Shown: positions 49,418 through 57,392 of the stretch, piece by piece
Numbering within the stretch: the first letter of the stretch is position 1
Layout: each line of letters starts with the position of its first letter
NCBI GenBank assembly: GCA_964384915.1
Contig: CAYLMA010000013.1
Location: 1 to 64,000 of the forward strand
Reading direction: 5' to 3'
Origin: Sulfurimicrobium sp964384915
GTDB lineage: Bacteria; Pseudomonadota; Gammaproteobacteria; Burkholderiales; Sulfuricellaceae
DNA length: 64,000 nucleotides
The notes under the pieces: model-generated
What the model saw: only the letters and a program-made list of their open reading frames with translations
Database searches by the model: none
What the model was told of the DNA's origin: nothing
Made by a program: the position numbers and the translations under genes

Positions 49418-51802
49418 ATGGGAATCCCTTTACCCGCCCGCCTATGGGCGCGCCTGTCCTTTATCTCCCGTCTTGGCATCAGCGCCGGGATCGCCCTGCT
49501 GTTTGCAGCGGTGCTCATGCTGTACAGCTCCATCAAATCCGATACCGTCTGGCATCAGGCCAGGCTGGCCGCGCAGGCAAGCAGCGCGTTGAGGTATATG
49601 GTTCCGGCGCTGGATGAACTGGTGGTGCTCGGCGACTACGCCACCCTGGAACAAATGCTGGAGGCACAAGCCAAGCATGACGACATAACACAGCTACGTT
49701 TTGTCAGCAGCAAGGACACCGTGATACAGGCCGATACCCTGACCCTCCCCCCGCTCACCACACCCCGCTGGTTCGCAAGCTTTACCGGCCTGCGCGGCGA
49801 GGAAGCCAGCACCGATATGAACGTGGGCGGAACGCTCTACGGCACGCTCAGCATCAAGACAACGCCCATATCGGCCATCAACCGCACCTGGGATAACTTC
49901 CGCAACCATCTGCTGATCCTGGTGCTGGTGCTGGGGCTGGATTTCATCGGCATTCTGCTGATCATCAGAAACGGGCTGAGGCCGCTGGATGCGCTGAACG
50001 AGGGCGCTCGCCAGCTTGGCACAGGCGAATTTGCAGCCCGCATCCAGATCCAGGGCAGCCCGGAGATGCAAAGCGTAATCGCTTCTTTCAATGCAATGGC
50101 GGACAACATCCAGTCCCTCATCACCGACGTGTACCGCGAGAAAGAACTGGCTCTGGTCACCCTGCGCTCCATCGGCGACGCAGTCATCACCACCGACAAC
50201 CATGAACGGGTCGTCTACCTCAACCCGGTCGCGGAACAACTGACCGGCTGGACGACAGAGGAAGCGCGTGGCCTGCCGCTAATGCAAGTATTCAACATCA
50301 TCAATGAGTATTCCCGCGAAATAGTGGAAAACCCGGTGGACAAGGTGCTGCGGGAAGGGATCATCGTCGGGCTGGCCAACCACACTGCGCTGATCTCGCG
50401 CAATGGAACCGAATACGCTATCGAGGATTCCGCCGCGCCGATCCGCGACCGTGATGGAAACATCCACGGTGTCGTGCTGGTATTCCACGACGTCAGCGAC
50501 AAGCGCAAGCTGGCTCACCAGCTTTCCTACCAGGCCAGACATGACGCCCTCACCGGCCTGATCAACCGGAGCGAATTCGAGCACCAATTGGCAAACCTGC
50601 TCGATAGCGCAACGAATGAAAAACGCCAACACGCACTGCTCTACCTGGACCTCGACCAGTTCAAGGTGATCAACGACACTTGCGGCCACAGCGCGGGCGA
50701 CGAGCTGCTGCGCCAACTCACCGCGCACATGCGCCAAAAGGTTCGCACCAACGATATCTTTGCACGGCTTGGCGGCGACGAGTTCGCCATCCTGCTGGAA
50801 AACTGCCCGCTGGACCAGGCGCTACGCCTGGCAAACGGCCTGCTGGATGAGGTGCGCATTTTCCGCTTCAACTGGCTGGACAAAACCTTCACCATCGGCG
50901 TCAGCATCGGCCTGGTGGAAATCAATGAAACCAGCGGCAACTCGGCAGCCGTGCTTTCCGTTGCCGATACCGCCTGCTATGCGGCCAAGGACAATGGGCG
51001 CAACCGCGTGCAGGTGTATTCCCCGGACGACAAGGAGATGGCCCAGCGTCACGGCGAAATGAACTGGGTAGCGCACATCACCAAGGCATTCGAGGAAGAC
51101 CGCTTCCGCCTGTATTATCAGCCCATCGTTCCGGTGCAGGAAAATGCGCAGGCACAAGGCCGGCACTTCGAAATCCTGCTGCGCATGCTGGACGAGAACC
51201 AGCAGCTGGTTCCACCCGGCGCCTTCATCCCCGCCGCAGAGCGCTACAACATGATGGTGGAAATCGACCGCTGGGTGGTAAAAAACACTTTCAGATGGCT
51301 GCTCGCCCATGCCGACCGGCCTGTGACCTGCGCCATCAATCTTTCCGGCCAATCTGTCAACGATGACCGCTTCCTTGCATTCCTCGTCGAGCAGATCAAG
51401 AAATCCGGCGTGCATGCGCAGAAAATCTGCTTCGAAATCACCGAAACCGCCGCGATTTCAAACCTCACCAGGGCAAGCAGCTTCATCAAGACCATCAAAT
51501 TGCTCGGCTGCAGCTTCTCGCTCGACGATTTCGGCAGCGGCATGTCCTCCTTCTCCTACCTGAAAAACCTGCCGGTGGATTACCTGAAGATAGACGGCAG
51601 CTTCGTCAGCGACATGATCGAAGACCCGATCGACTGCGCCATGGTCGAATCGATCAACAACATCGGGCATGTGCTGGGCATCAAGACCATCGCCGAGTTT
51701 GTCGAGAACCAGGAAATCCTGGCGAAACTCAAGGCCATCGGCGTGGACTATGCGCAAGGTTACGGCATTGCCAAACCCGGGCCGCTGGAGGACATGGGCT
51801 GA
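49418..51802 (+). CDS. Membrane PAS-GGDEF-EAL protein
   Basis: 794 residues. An N-terminal helix (LGISAGIALLFAAVLMLYSS), a periplasmic sensor of about 130 residues, a second helix (LLILVLVLGLDFIGILLII), HAMP, PAS, GGDEF with LGGDEF and RxxD (RTND), and EAL. The EAL signature reads EIL (FEILLRM) but keeps the catalytic Glu; DDFGSGMSSFSYL and KIDGSFV are kept. Both c-di-GMP synthesis and breakdown are therefore possible. It starts 30 bp after thiO and may share the transcript with the PhnD-like protein, giving a ligand-sensing set (inference). Confidence 0.88.
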   Translation: MGIPLPARLWARLSFISRLGISAGIALLFAAVLMLYSSIKSDTVWHQARLAAQASSALRYMVPALDELVVLGDYATLEQMLEAQAKHDDITQLRFVSSKDTVIQADTLTLPPLTTPRWFASFTGLRGEEASTDMNVGGTLYGTLSIKTTPISAINRTWDNFRNHLLILVLVLGLDFIGILLIIRNGLRPLDALNEGARQLGTGEFAARIQIQGSPEMQSVIASFNAMADNIQSLITDVYREKELALVTLRSIGDAVITTDNHERVVYLNPVAEQLTGWTTEEARGLPLMQVFNIINEYSREIVENPVDKVLREGIIVGLANHTALISRNGTEYAIEDSAAPIRDRDGNIHGVVLVFHDVSDKRKLAHQLSYQARHDALTGLINRSEFEHQLANLLDSATNEKRQHALLYLDLDQFKVINDTCGHSAGDELLRQLTAHMRQKVRTNDIFARLGGDEFAILLENCPLDQALRLANGLLDEVRIFRFNWLDKTFTIGVSIGLVEINETSGNSAAVLSVADTACYAAKDNGRNRVQVYSPDDKEMAQRHGEMNWVAHITKAFEEDRFRLYYQPIVPVQENAQAQGRHFEILLRMLDENQQLVPPGAFIPAAERYNMMVEIDRWVVKNTFRWLLAHADRPVTCAINLSGQSVNDDRFLAFLVEQIKKSGVHAQKICFEITETAAISNLTRASSFIKTIKLLGCSFSLDDFGSGMSSFSYLKNLPVDYLKIDGSFVSDMIEDPIDCAMVESINNIGHVLGIKTIAEFVENQEILAKLKAIGVDYAQGYGIAKPGPLEDMG

Positions 51803-51851
51803 GCACCTTGCGCGCCGCCCGATTCACCAGGCAGGAACACCGCACCCGGCT

Positions 51852-52733
51852 TCAGGGGTTGCAGTAGCCGCAGCGGCCCGGGTCGGCATGCTCCACCCCG
51901 GTTTGCCCACGCCTATCCCGGTGGCCGCATGCGCGGCAGCCGTATACGAGGGCAAGAATCTCCCGCGTAGGCATACCGCAATCGCCGCAGGGCAGGCCAG
52001 CCACGCGCTCCACGATCCAGAAACCCGGCGCACCGCAGGCCGGACAGGGTGAATTCAGCCTGGCCGCGAGGTCTTCGGCGGCCAGGCGGATAACCCCCAT
52101 GCGCGTGGGATGGGCATGGGCGCGCACATCGTTTTCCAGAAACACCAAACCATTTTCCGCCTGGCTTCGCGCCCGCTGGAAGGCGGCTTCCAGCGCCACC
52201 CAATTGTCGAGGCCTTTTTCGATCCGGGGGCCGTCCCGGCCTTGCGGGCGCAACACCATATGGTGTTCGGGAAATCCGGCCTGGTGGGCGAATTGCTCGG
52301 CCTTCTCCCATTCACCCGTGAGCAGATGGGATATCCGCGCCGCTTGTTGTGCCATGCCCGTCACCTCGATGCCGCGCTCATCGTCGATGAAGATCAGCAG
52401 CTCGACGTTCCAGGGAAACAGGCCGGTCATCGGGTCCGGGCCAAAGGCGCCTTCGCTTGCCAGCCCGAGCGGCAGGCCGGACAGTTCCATGCCGATACGC
52501 GCCTTGCGGCGCGCCGCATCAAGTTGGGTGCCGTCGCGGGGAATGTCACGGGTGAAGGTGCCCAGGGTGTCGGTATCGAAACCGCTCACCCGTTCGACCC
52601 GGCACCCCAGGGCGGCGTCCAGTACCGGCGCAATCACTCGCTCCTTGCCGTGCTGGGTAAGCAAGGCGATGCGCCGAGCGGCATACAGCCCGGAAACCGG
52701 CGCAACAGGGCCCGCCGGCACCAATTTGCTCAT
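51852..52733 (-). CDS. DUF6671-like protein with C-terminal zinc ribbon
   Basis: 293 residues. N-terminal domain with RIALLTQHGKERVIAPVLDAALGC and MKARIGMELSG-like (RKARIGMELSGLPLGLASEG) blocks; C-terminal four Cys pairs (CPACG, CGDCG, CRACG, CGYC) of zinc-ribbon type. It matches in plan the conserved family I know as DUF6671, whose function is not known. It overlaps the Sua5-type gene by 4 bp, so translation is coupled; a link to tRNA modification is only suggested by this neighbour. Confidence 0.65.
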   Translation of the reverse strand: MSKLVPAGPVAPVSGLYAARRIALLTQHGKERVIAPVLDAALGCRVERVSGFDTDTLGTFTRDIPRDGTQLDAARRKARIGMELSGLPLGLASEGAFGPDPMTGLFPWNVELLIFIDDERGIEVTGMAQQAARISHLLTGEWEKAEQFAHQAGFPEHHMVLRPQGRDGPRIEKGLDNWVALEAAFQRARSQAENGLVFLENDVRAHAHPTRMGVIRLAAEDLAARLNSPCPACGAPGFWIVERVAGLPCGDCGMPTREILALVYGCRACGHRDRRGQTGVEHADPGRCGYCNP

Positions 52734-53722
52734 GCCTCCAACTTCCGCGCATGACCCGCGGCTGCGCGCGCCAGCCGGTCATTGACCGCCCACCATGCAT
52801 CCTCGTCCGGTGGCGCTTCTACCAGCACACAGTCGAATGAAAAACAGTCAAGTTCGCGCAGGCGGGCATAGAGGCTGCGGGCGTAGTCTTCCGGCTGGGC
52901 CGGCAGGAAAAACCGGGGCAGCATCGGCAACGCCGTTTGGCCTTGCATCCCGGTGCCGCGGCGCAGCAGCACCGCCACCAGCAATCCTCGGGCCGCCAGT
53001 GCCGCGGCACGGGCGGACAGGCTTTCGATAGCGTGAATCTCCAGCGCAGTGGCGGGTGCGTAATGCGCGGCCAGGGCGCCTGGCACACGCGGCGACGACA
53101 CGTGCTGGCCGCCGTACTCGATGCCGTCCTCGCCCAAGGCTGCGCGCAGGGCGGACAGCGGCAGCGCGCCGGGACGCAACACACGCGGGCGTTCGCCCAG
53201 CAGGGAAACGATGGTGGATTCCAACCCGTAGTGGCAAGGGCCTCCGTCCAGCACCAAGTCAATCTGATCGCCGAGGGTGGCGTGCACATGCACTGCTTCG
53301 GTGGGGCTCACGGCCCCGAAACGGTTCGCCGATGGTGCGGCAAGGCCGCCGCCAAAGGCACGCAGCAGAGACAGTGCCACGGGATGGTTGGGCGCACGCA
53401 GCGCCACGCTGTCCTGTCCGCCGGTAATCACGCGCGGCACGTCGCCACGCGCCGGCAGCACCAGCGTGAGCGGCCCGGGCCAGAAGCGCTCCATCAGGCA
53501 GCGCGCCGCTTGCGGAATATCGGCCGCCCATTCGCCCGCCTGGCCGGCCTCCGCCAAATGCACGATCAATGGATGATCAGCCGGGCGCCCCTTGACGGCA
53601 AACACGCGCCGCACCGCCGCCTCATTGCGGGCATCGGCCCCCAGGCCATAAACGGTCTCGGTAGGGAAAGCCACCAGCTTGCCTTTGCGCAGGCATTCAG
53701 CAGCGTTTTCAATCTCATTCAT
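52730..53722 (-). CDS. L-threonylcarbamoyladenylate synthase, Sua5 type
   Basis: 330 residues from ATG 53722; the longer frame would add 15 residues. The YrdC domain (about 1-200) has LRKGKLVAFPTETVYGLG, VKGRPADHPLIVH and FWPGPLTLVLPA. The linker has PGALAAHYAP, and the C-terminal Sua5 domain (about 215-325) is complete. It makes threonylcarbamoyl-AMP for the t6A modification of ANN-decoding tRNAs. Coupled to the downstream DUF6671-like gene. Confidence 0.92.
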   Translation of the reverse strand: MNEIENAAECLRKGKLVAFPTETVYGLGADARNEAAVRRVFAVKGRPADHPLIVHLAEAGQAGEWAADIPQAARCLMERFWPGPLTLVLPARGDVPRVITGGQDSVALRAPNHPVALSLLRAFGGGLAAPSANRFGAVSPTEAVHVHATLGDQIDLVLDGGPCHYGLESTIVSLLGERPRVLRPGALPLSALRAALGEDGIEYGGQHVSSPRVPGALAAHYAPATALEIHAIESLSARAAALAARGLLVAVLLRRGTGMQGQTALPMLPRFFLPAQPEDYARSLYARLRELDCFSFDCVLVEAPPDEDAWWAVNDRLARAAAGHARKLEA

Positions 53723-53957
53723 GGTAGAAATCCAGTTCAACAAGCATGGAGTTTGTGGAATGGCCACTAGTGTAGTGCCCTGAATTGTGGGGTCCAGGCG
53801 CGATTTCGATCACATATTGCCGGCCGTCGCCGAGCAGGCCGAGGGTGGCTCGGGGCGATATCATTCCGAAAAACCAGGTTGGCAGCACATTTGGGCGATC
53901 AATGGGAGGTTTCGAGCTTCATTCTCACAAGTTCCACATTCTCGGGACAGGTGATTA

Positions 53958-55217
53958 CTACTGTCTGGATTGCACGTTCGCCGGCATGCCGGTGGCTACG
54001 GGTGCAGCCGAGAGGGGGAGCACGGCGGCGGCATGATCGAATCCGGCCACGCAGTAGTCGGCCGCAATACGGTCGGCCGCCACCGGGTGAAAATGGCGGG
54101 CTGCGAACGCGACATGCGCGGGGTGCTTCTTGTAGCTCTCGATCACCGCCGAAGAAGCCAAACGGATCAGCCAGCAATGCCGGTAACGGTCGCTCTTGTC
54201 CGCGACGCTGCCAACCTGAACCGCGCGCACGCCTGGAATCGTGGCCAGTTGACGCTGCCCCTCAAGCATCATGGCACGCAACTGGTCCTCATCGAGCCTG
54301 GGCGCGTTGTAGACCACCACTTGTTCGACGTTGAGCCAGGGCCTGCACTGGGCCGACACTTCGGCGGCGCGCCCGGCCGATCCCCAGATGCGCAGGCAGT
54401 GCTCGATTTCCGCAGTAAGGGCTTCACGCATCCCGGACAACAGTGCCGTATAGCCGCCATTCCGGTCCTGTTTGGCGTTGCCCCGGATACGTTCGCCGGC
54501 CACGTCGTTCAGGGCCGTGCTGTAGTTGATCTTGGCGACGCCCAGGGTGATGAGTTTGCGATACTGGTCGTCGCTCAAACCACTACCGCCGTGGATGACC
54601 AGGGGAATGCCGAGGACGGCGTTGATCTCCTTGAGCCGCGCCCATTCCAGCTTGGGTTTTTCCTTCATGCGTCCATTCATGGTGCCAACGGATACTGCCA
54701 GGAAATCCACGCCGGTGCGCTCCACGTAGCCCTTGGCCTCGGCCACGGTGGTATAGCTCACCGCACCGGGATTGCGTTCGGCACTTGCGCCCTCCAGGCT
54801 AGGCACATTGCCCAGCTCGCCTTCCACCGCCACGCCGCAGGCGTGGGCCATGTCAACCACGGCGCGGGTACGGCTGATGTTGTCGAACAGCGGCTCGCGG
54901 GAAGCGTCCACCATGACACCGTTGCAGCCCAGGCGGATGGCGCGGATGGCGGAGTCCAGGTTGGCGCCCTGATAGAGCTGGATGGCTACCGGCACTTTTG
55001 CCCGCAAAGCCGCGGCCTCCACTGCCGGCATGATCAGATCGAAGTCGGAATGCGCAAAGTTGGATTCAGAAATGCTCAGAATCACCGGGGCGCGCGCCGA
55101 TTCCGCTGCCGCCATGATGGCTTGCAGGAAATCCAGGCTGGCCAGTTCGAAGGCCCCCACCGCATAGCCATTCCGGTAGGCATGGGTTAGCAGGTCTTTC
55201 ATGTTAACAAGTGGCAT
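53958..55217 (-). CDS. Class II aldolase-fold protein fused to Dabb domain, active site degenerate
   Basis: 419 residues. Residues 1-290 align with short class II fructose-bisphosphate aldolases: NGYAVGAFE, VMVDASREPLFDN, VEGELGNVPSLEG, KPKLEWARLKEIN, HGGSG and GVAKINYSTAL. Residues about 297-390 form a Dabb (A/B-barrel) domain. The usual catalytic and zinc-binding HLDHG is QLYQG (80-84), GSH is ASR, and the second His motif GTxHG is GTMNG (179-182). Only HGGSG (209-213) survives. It is therefore probably not an active aldolase; a regulatory or structural role in the carbon-concentrating locus is possible. It follows cbbQ by 64 bp. Confidence 0.8.
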   Translation of the reverse strand: MPLVNMKDLLTHAYRNGYAVGAFELASLDFLQAIMAAAESARAPVILSISESNFAHSDFDLIMPAVEAAALRAKVPVAIQLYQGANLDSAIRAIRLGCNGVMVDASREPLFDNISRTRAVVDMAHACGVAVEGELGNVPSLEGASAERNPGAVSYTTVAEAKGYVERTGVDFLAVSVGTMNGRMKEKPKLEWARLKEINAVLGIPLVIHGGSGLSDDQYRKLITLGVAKINYSTALNDVAGERIRGNAKQDRNGGYTALLSGMREALTAEIEHCLRIWGSAGRAAEVSAQCRPWLNVEQVVVYNAPRLDEDQLRAMMLEGQRQLATIPGVRAVQVGSVADKSDRYRHCWLIRLASSAVIESYKKHPAHVAFAARHFHPVAADRIAADYCVAGFDHAAAVLPLSAAPVATGMPANVQSRQ

Positions 55218-55281
55218 GGACTTCCCCTACGTTACAAGGCTGGGAGCAGTGGGGAAGGATGGCCGCCCCGCTGCCCGGAGC

Positions 55282-56085
55282 TCATGAAAAGAAAGTGCCG
55301 ACCGCAGCATCCAGCGCGTCGCGCATATCCGGATCGTCGGTGATCGGGCGCACCAGCGCGACGCGGCAGGCTGACAGGGGCGCGACGCCCTTGGCAATCA
55401 GGGAGCCCGCGTAAATCAGCATGCGGGTGGACAGGCCTTCATCCAGCCCGTGCCCCTTGAGGTTGCGCGAACGTTCGGCGATGGACACCAGCTTGCCGGC
55501 AACTTCAGTGTTGACGCCAGTCTCATGGGCGACGATTTCGCTCTCGATGTCATGCTCTGGATAGGAGAAATCCAGGCCGCCGAAACGCTGCTTGGTGGAC
55601 TGCTTGAGGTCTTTCATCAGGCTCTGGTAACCAGGGTTGTATGAAATCACGATCTGGAAGTCAGGGTGCGCATGGACCAGCTCACCTTTCTTTTCCAAGG
55701 GCAGAACGCGCCGGTTGTCGGTCAGCGGGTGGATCACCACGGTGGTATCCTGGCGCGCCTCCACCACCTCGTCCAGATAGCAGATGGCGCCATGGCGGGC
55801 GGCAATGGCCAGCGGCCCGTCCTGCCACTCGGTGCCCTGGGCGGAGAGCAGGAAGCGGCCGACCAGGTCGGAAGCGGTCATGTCCTCGTTGCAGGCCACG
55901 GTGATGAGTGGCCGCTTTAGCCTCCAGGCCATATATTCGACGAAACGCGTTTTGCCGCATCCCGTCGGACCTTTCAGCATCATGGGCATGCGCACCGAGT
56001 AGGCTGCCTCGAAGAGGTCCACTTCGTCGGCAACGGAGCGATAGTAGGGTTGTTTCTCAACATAGTATTGGTCGATGATGCTCAT
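55282..56085 (-). CDS. cbbQ: Rubisco activase ATPase subunit CbbQ
   Basis: 267 residues, MoxR-class AAA+. Walker A GPTGCGKTRFVEYMAW, Walker B ICYLDEVVEAR, sensor ISYNPGYQ, and the family end RMLIYAGSLIAKG. With CbbO it forms a complex that removes inhibitory sugar phosphates from Rubisco using ATP. Here it is separated from cbbO by sulP, sbtA and sbtB, unlike the usual adjacent pair. Confidence 0.95.
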   Translation of the reverse strand: MSIIDQYYVEKQPYYRSVADEVDLFEAAYSVRMPMMLKGPTGCGKTRFVEYMAWRLKRPLITVACNEDMTASDLVGRFLLSAQGTEWQDGPLAIAARHGAICYLDEVVEARQDTTVVIHPLTDNRRVLPLEKKGELVHAHPDFQIVISYNPGYQSLMKDLKQSTKQRFGGLDFSYPEHDIESEIVAHETGVNTEVAGKLVSIAERSRNLKGHGLDEGLSTRMLIYAGSLIAKGVAPLSACRVALVRPITDDPDMRDALDAAVGTFFS

Positions 56086-56118
56086 GGGCTTTCCTCGATT
56101 TAGTGATTAGGTTACAAG

Positions 56119-56409
56119 TCAGTTCTGCAACTCGATGGGGCTGGTGTACATCAGCAGGCCGTAATCCCGTTCGTAGACTTCTTTCAGACGGGCGACGATG
56201 CGCGCGCACAGTTCAGCATCTCCCACCACATCGATACGGACGTTTCCGCCCGCAGTCCAGTTGCCGCGACGTACGCCGTGCGTACCGCGGCCACGGGCGT
56301 CGGTGACGGTATAGCCCTTGGCGCCAAGCTGCATGATTTCATCCACCAGGATGTCTTCCAGCATGGCCTCACTGATGATGGTGAGCAGGATCATGGATTT
56401 TGCGGGCAT
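56119..56409 (-). CDS. sbtB: PII-like protein, SbtB type
   Basis: 96 residues from ATG 56409, 5 bases after the sbtA stop. PII-fold signs: MILLTIISEAMLEDILVDEIMQLGAKGYTV, a T-loop-like ARGRGTHGVRRGNW, and NVRIDVVGD. Family knowledge: SbtB proteins bind adenine nucleotides such as cAMP and control SbtA. The C-terminal redox loop of cyanobacterial SbtB is absent. Adjacent to sbtA as expected. Confidence 0.85.
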   Translation of the reverse strand: MPAKSMILLTIISEAMLEDILVDEIMQLGAKGYTVTDARGRGTHGVRRGNWTAGGNVRIDVVGDAELCARIVARLKEVYERDYGLLMYTSPIELQN

Positions 56410-56414
56410 GATGT

Positions 56415-57359
56415 TCAGGCTCCGGTTGTACTTACTAATGTCGCCATCCAATAATAGATCGGGATGCCGATGAAGATGTTAAAGGGAAAGGTGACGCCGA
56501 GCGAGGCGCCGATGGACAGCGCCGGGTTAGCCTCCGGCACGGCAATGCGCATGGCGGCTGGCGCGGCGATATAGGAGGCGCTGGCGTAGAGGGTGGAAAG
56601 CAGCAGGGTGCCGCCCACCGACAGGCCAAGCATCCAGCCCAGTAAGGTTCCCAGCGCTGCCGAGAACATCGGCATGACAATGGCGAAGCCGACCAGGATG
56701 GGGCCATAGGTGCGCAGGTCGGCCATGCGCGAAGCCGCCACCAGGCCCATTTCCAGCAGGAACAGCGCCAACACGCCCTTGAACAGGTCGAAGAACAGCA
56801 GATCCAGCGGCTTGATGCCCTCGGGTCCGGCGATATAGCCGATGAGCAGGCCGCCGGCGAGCAGGAAGATGCTCTTGCCGAAAAATACCTCGTGCAGCAT
56901 CTTGCCCCAGCGCACTTCGCCCTGTCCGTAGCGCGCCAGTAACGCACCGATGATCAGGGCAGGCATTTCCAGAAACACCAGGAAAACAATCATATAGCCT
57001 TCGAAGGATTCCATTTTCTGGCCAAGGAAGGTCACCCCCACGGAAAAGGTCACCACGCTGACCGAACCATAGTGCGCGGCGATGGAAGCGGAGTCGGGCC
57101 GGCTCATGCGGCCGAGATAACGCAGCACGGGAAAGGCAAGCAGGGGAATCAGGGCGCCGGCAAGGATGATCGCAATGCCGGGAATCACCATCTCGCCGAG
57201 CGGGTACTCGGCGAGCTTGACGCCACCCTTGAGGCCGATGGCCAGCAGCAGGAAGATCGAGAGCGCATCGTAAATACTCGAAGGAATCTTGAGGTCCGAG
57301 CGCAGCAGGCCGGCTACCGCGCCCAGCAGGAAGAACAGCACGACCGGTTCAAATGCCAT
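56415..57359 (-). CDS. sbtA: Sodium-dependent bicarbonate transporter SbtA
   Basis: 314 residues with about 10 hydrophobic helices in two inverted halves (DSASIAAHYGSVSVVTFSVG and LYASASYIAAPAAMRIAVPEA are the paired signature stretches). Family knowledge: SbtA imports bicarbonate with sodium across the inner membrane. Position in the carboxysome locus and the following sbtB support the assignment. Confidence 0.92.
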   Translation of the reverse strand: MAFEPVVLFFLLGAVAGLLRSDLKIPSSIYDALSIFLLLAIGLKGGVKLAEYPLGEMVIPGIAIILAGALIPLLAFPVLRYLGRMSRPDSASIAAHYGSVSVVTFSVGVTFLGQKMESFEGYMIVFLVFLEMPALIIGALLARYGQGEVRWGKMLHEVFFGKSIFLLAGGLLIGYIAGPEGIKPLDLLFFDLFKGVLALFLLEMGLVAASRMADLRTYGPILVGFAIVMPMFSAALGTLLGWMLGLSVGGTLLLSTLYASASYIAAPAAMRIAVPEANPALSIGASLGVTFPFNIFIGIPIYYWMATLVSTTGA

Positions 57360-57392
57360 AACTATTATCTCCTTGAGGGGTGATCGAGTGCA

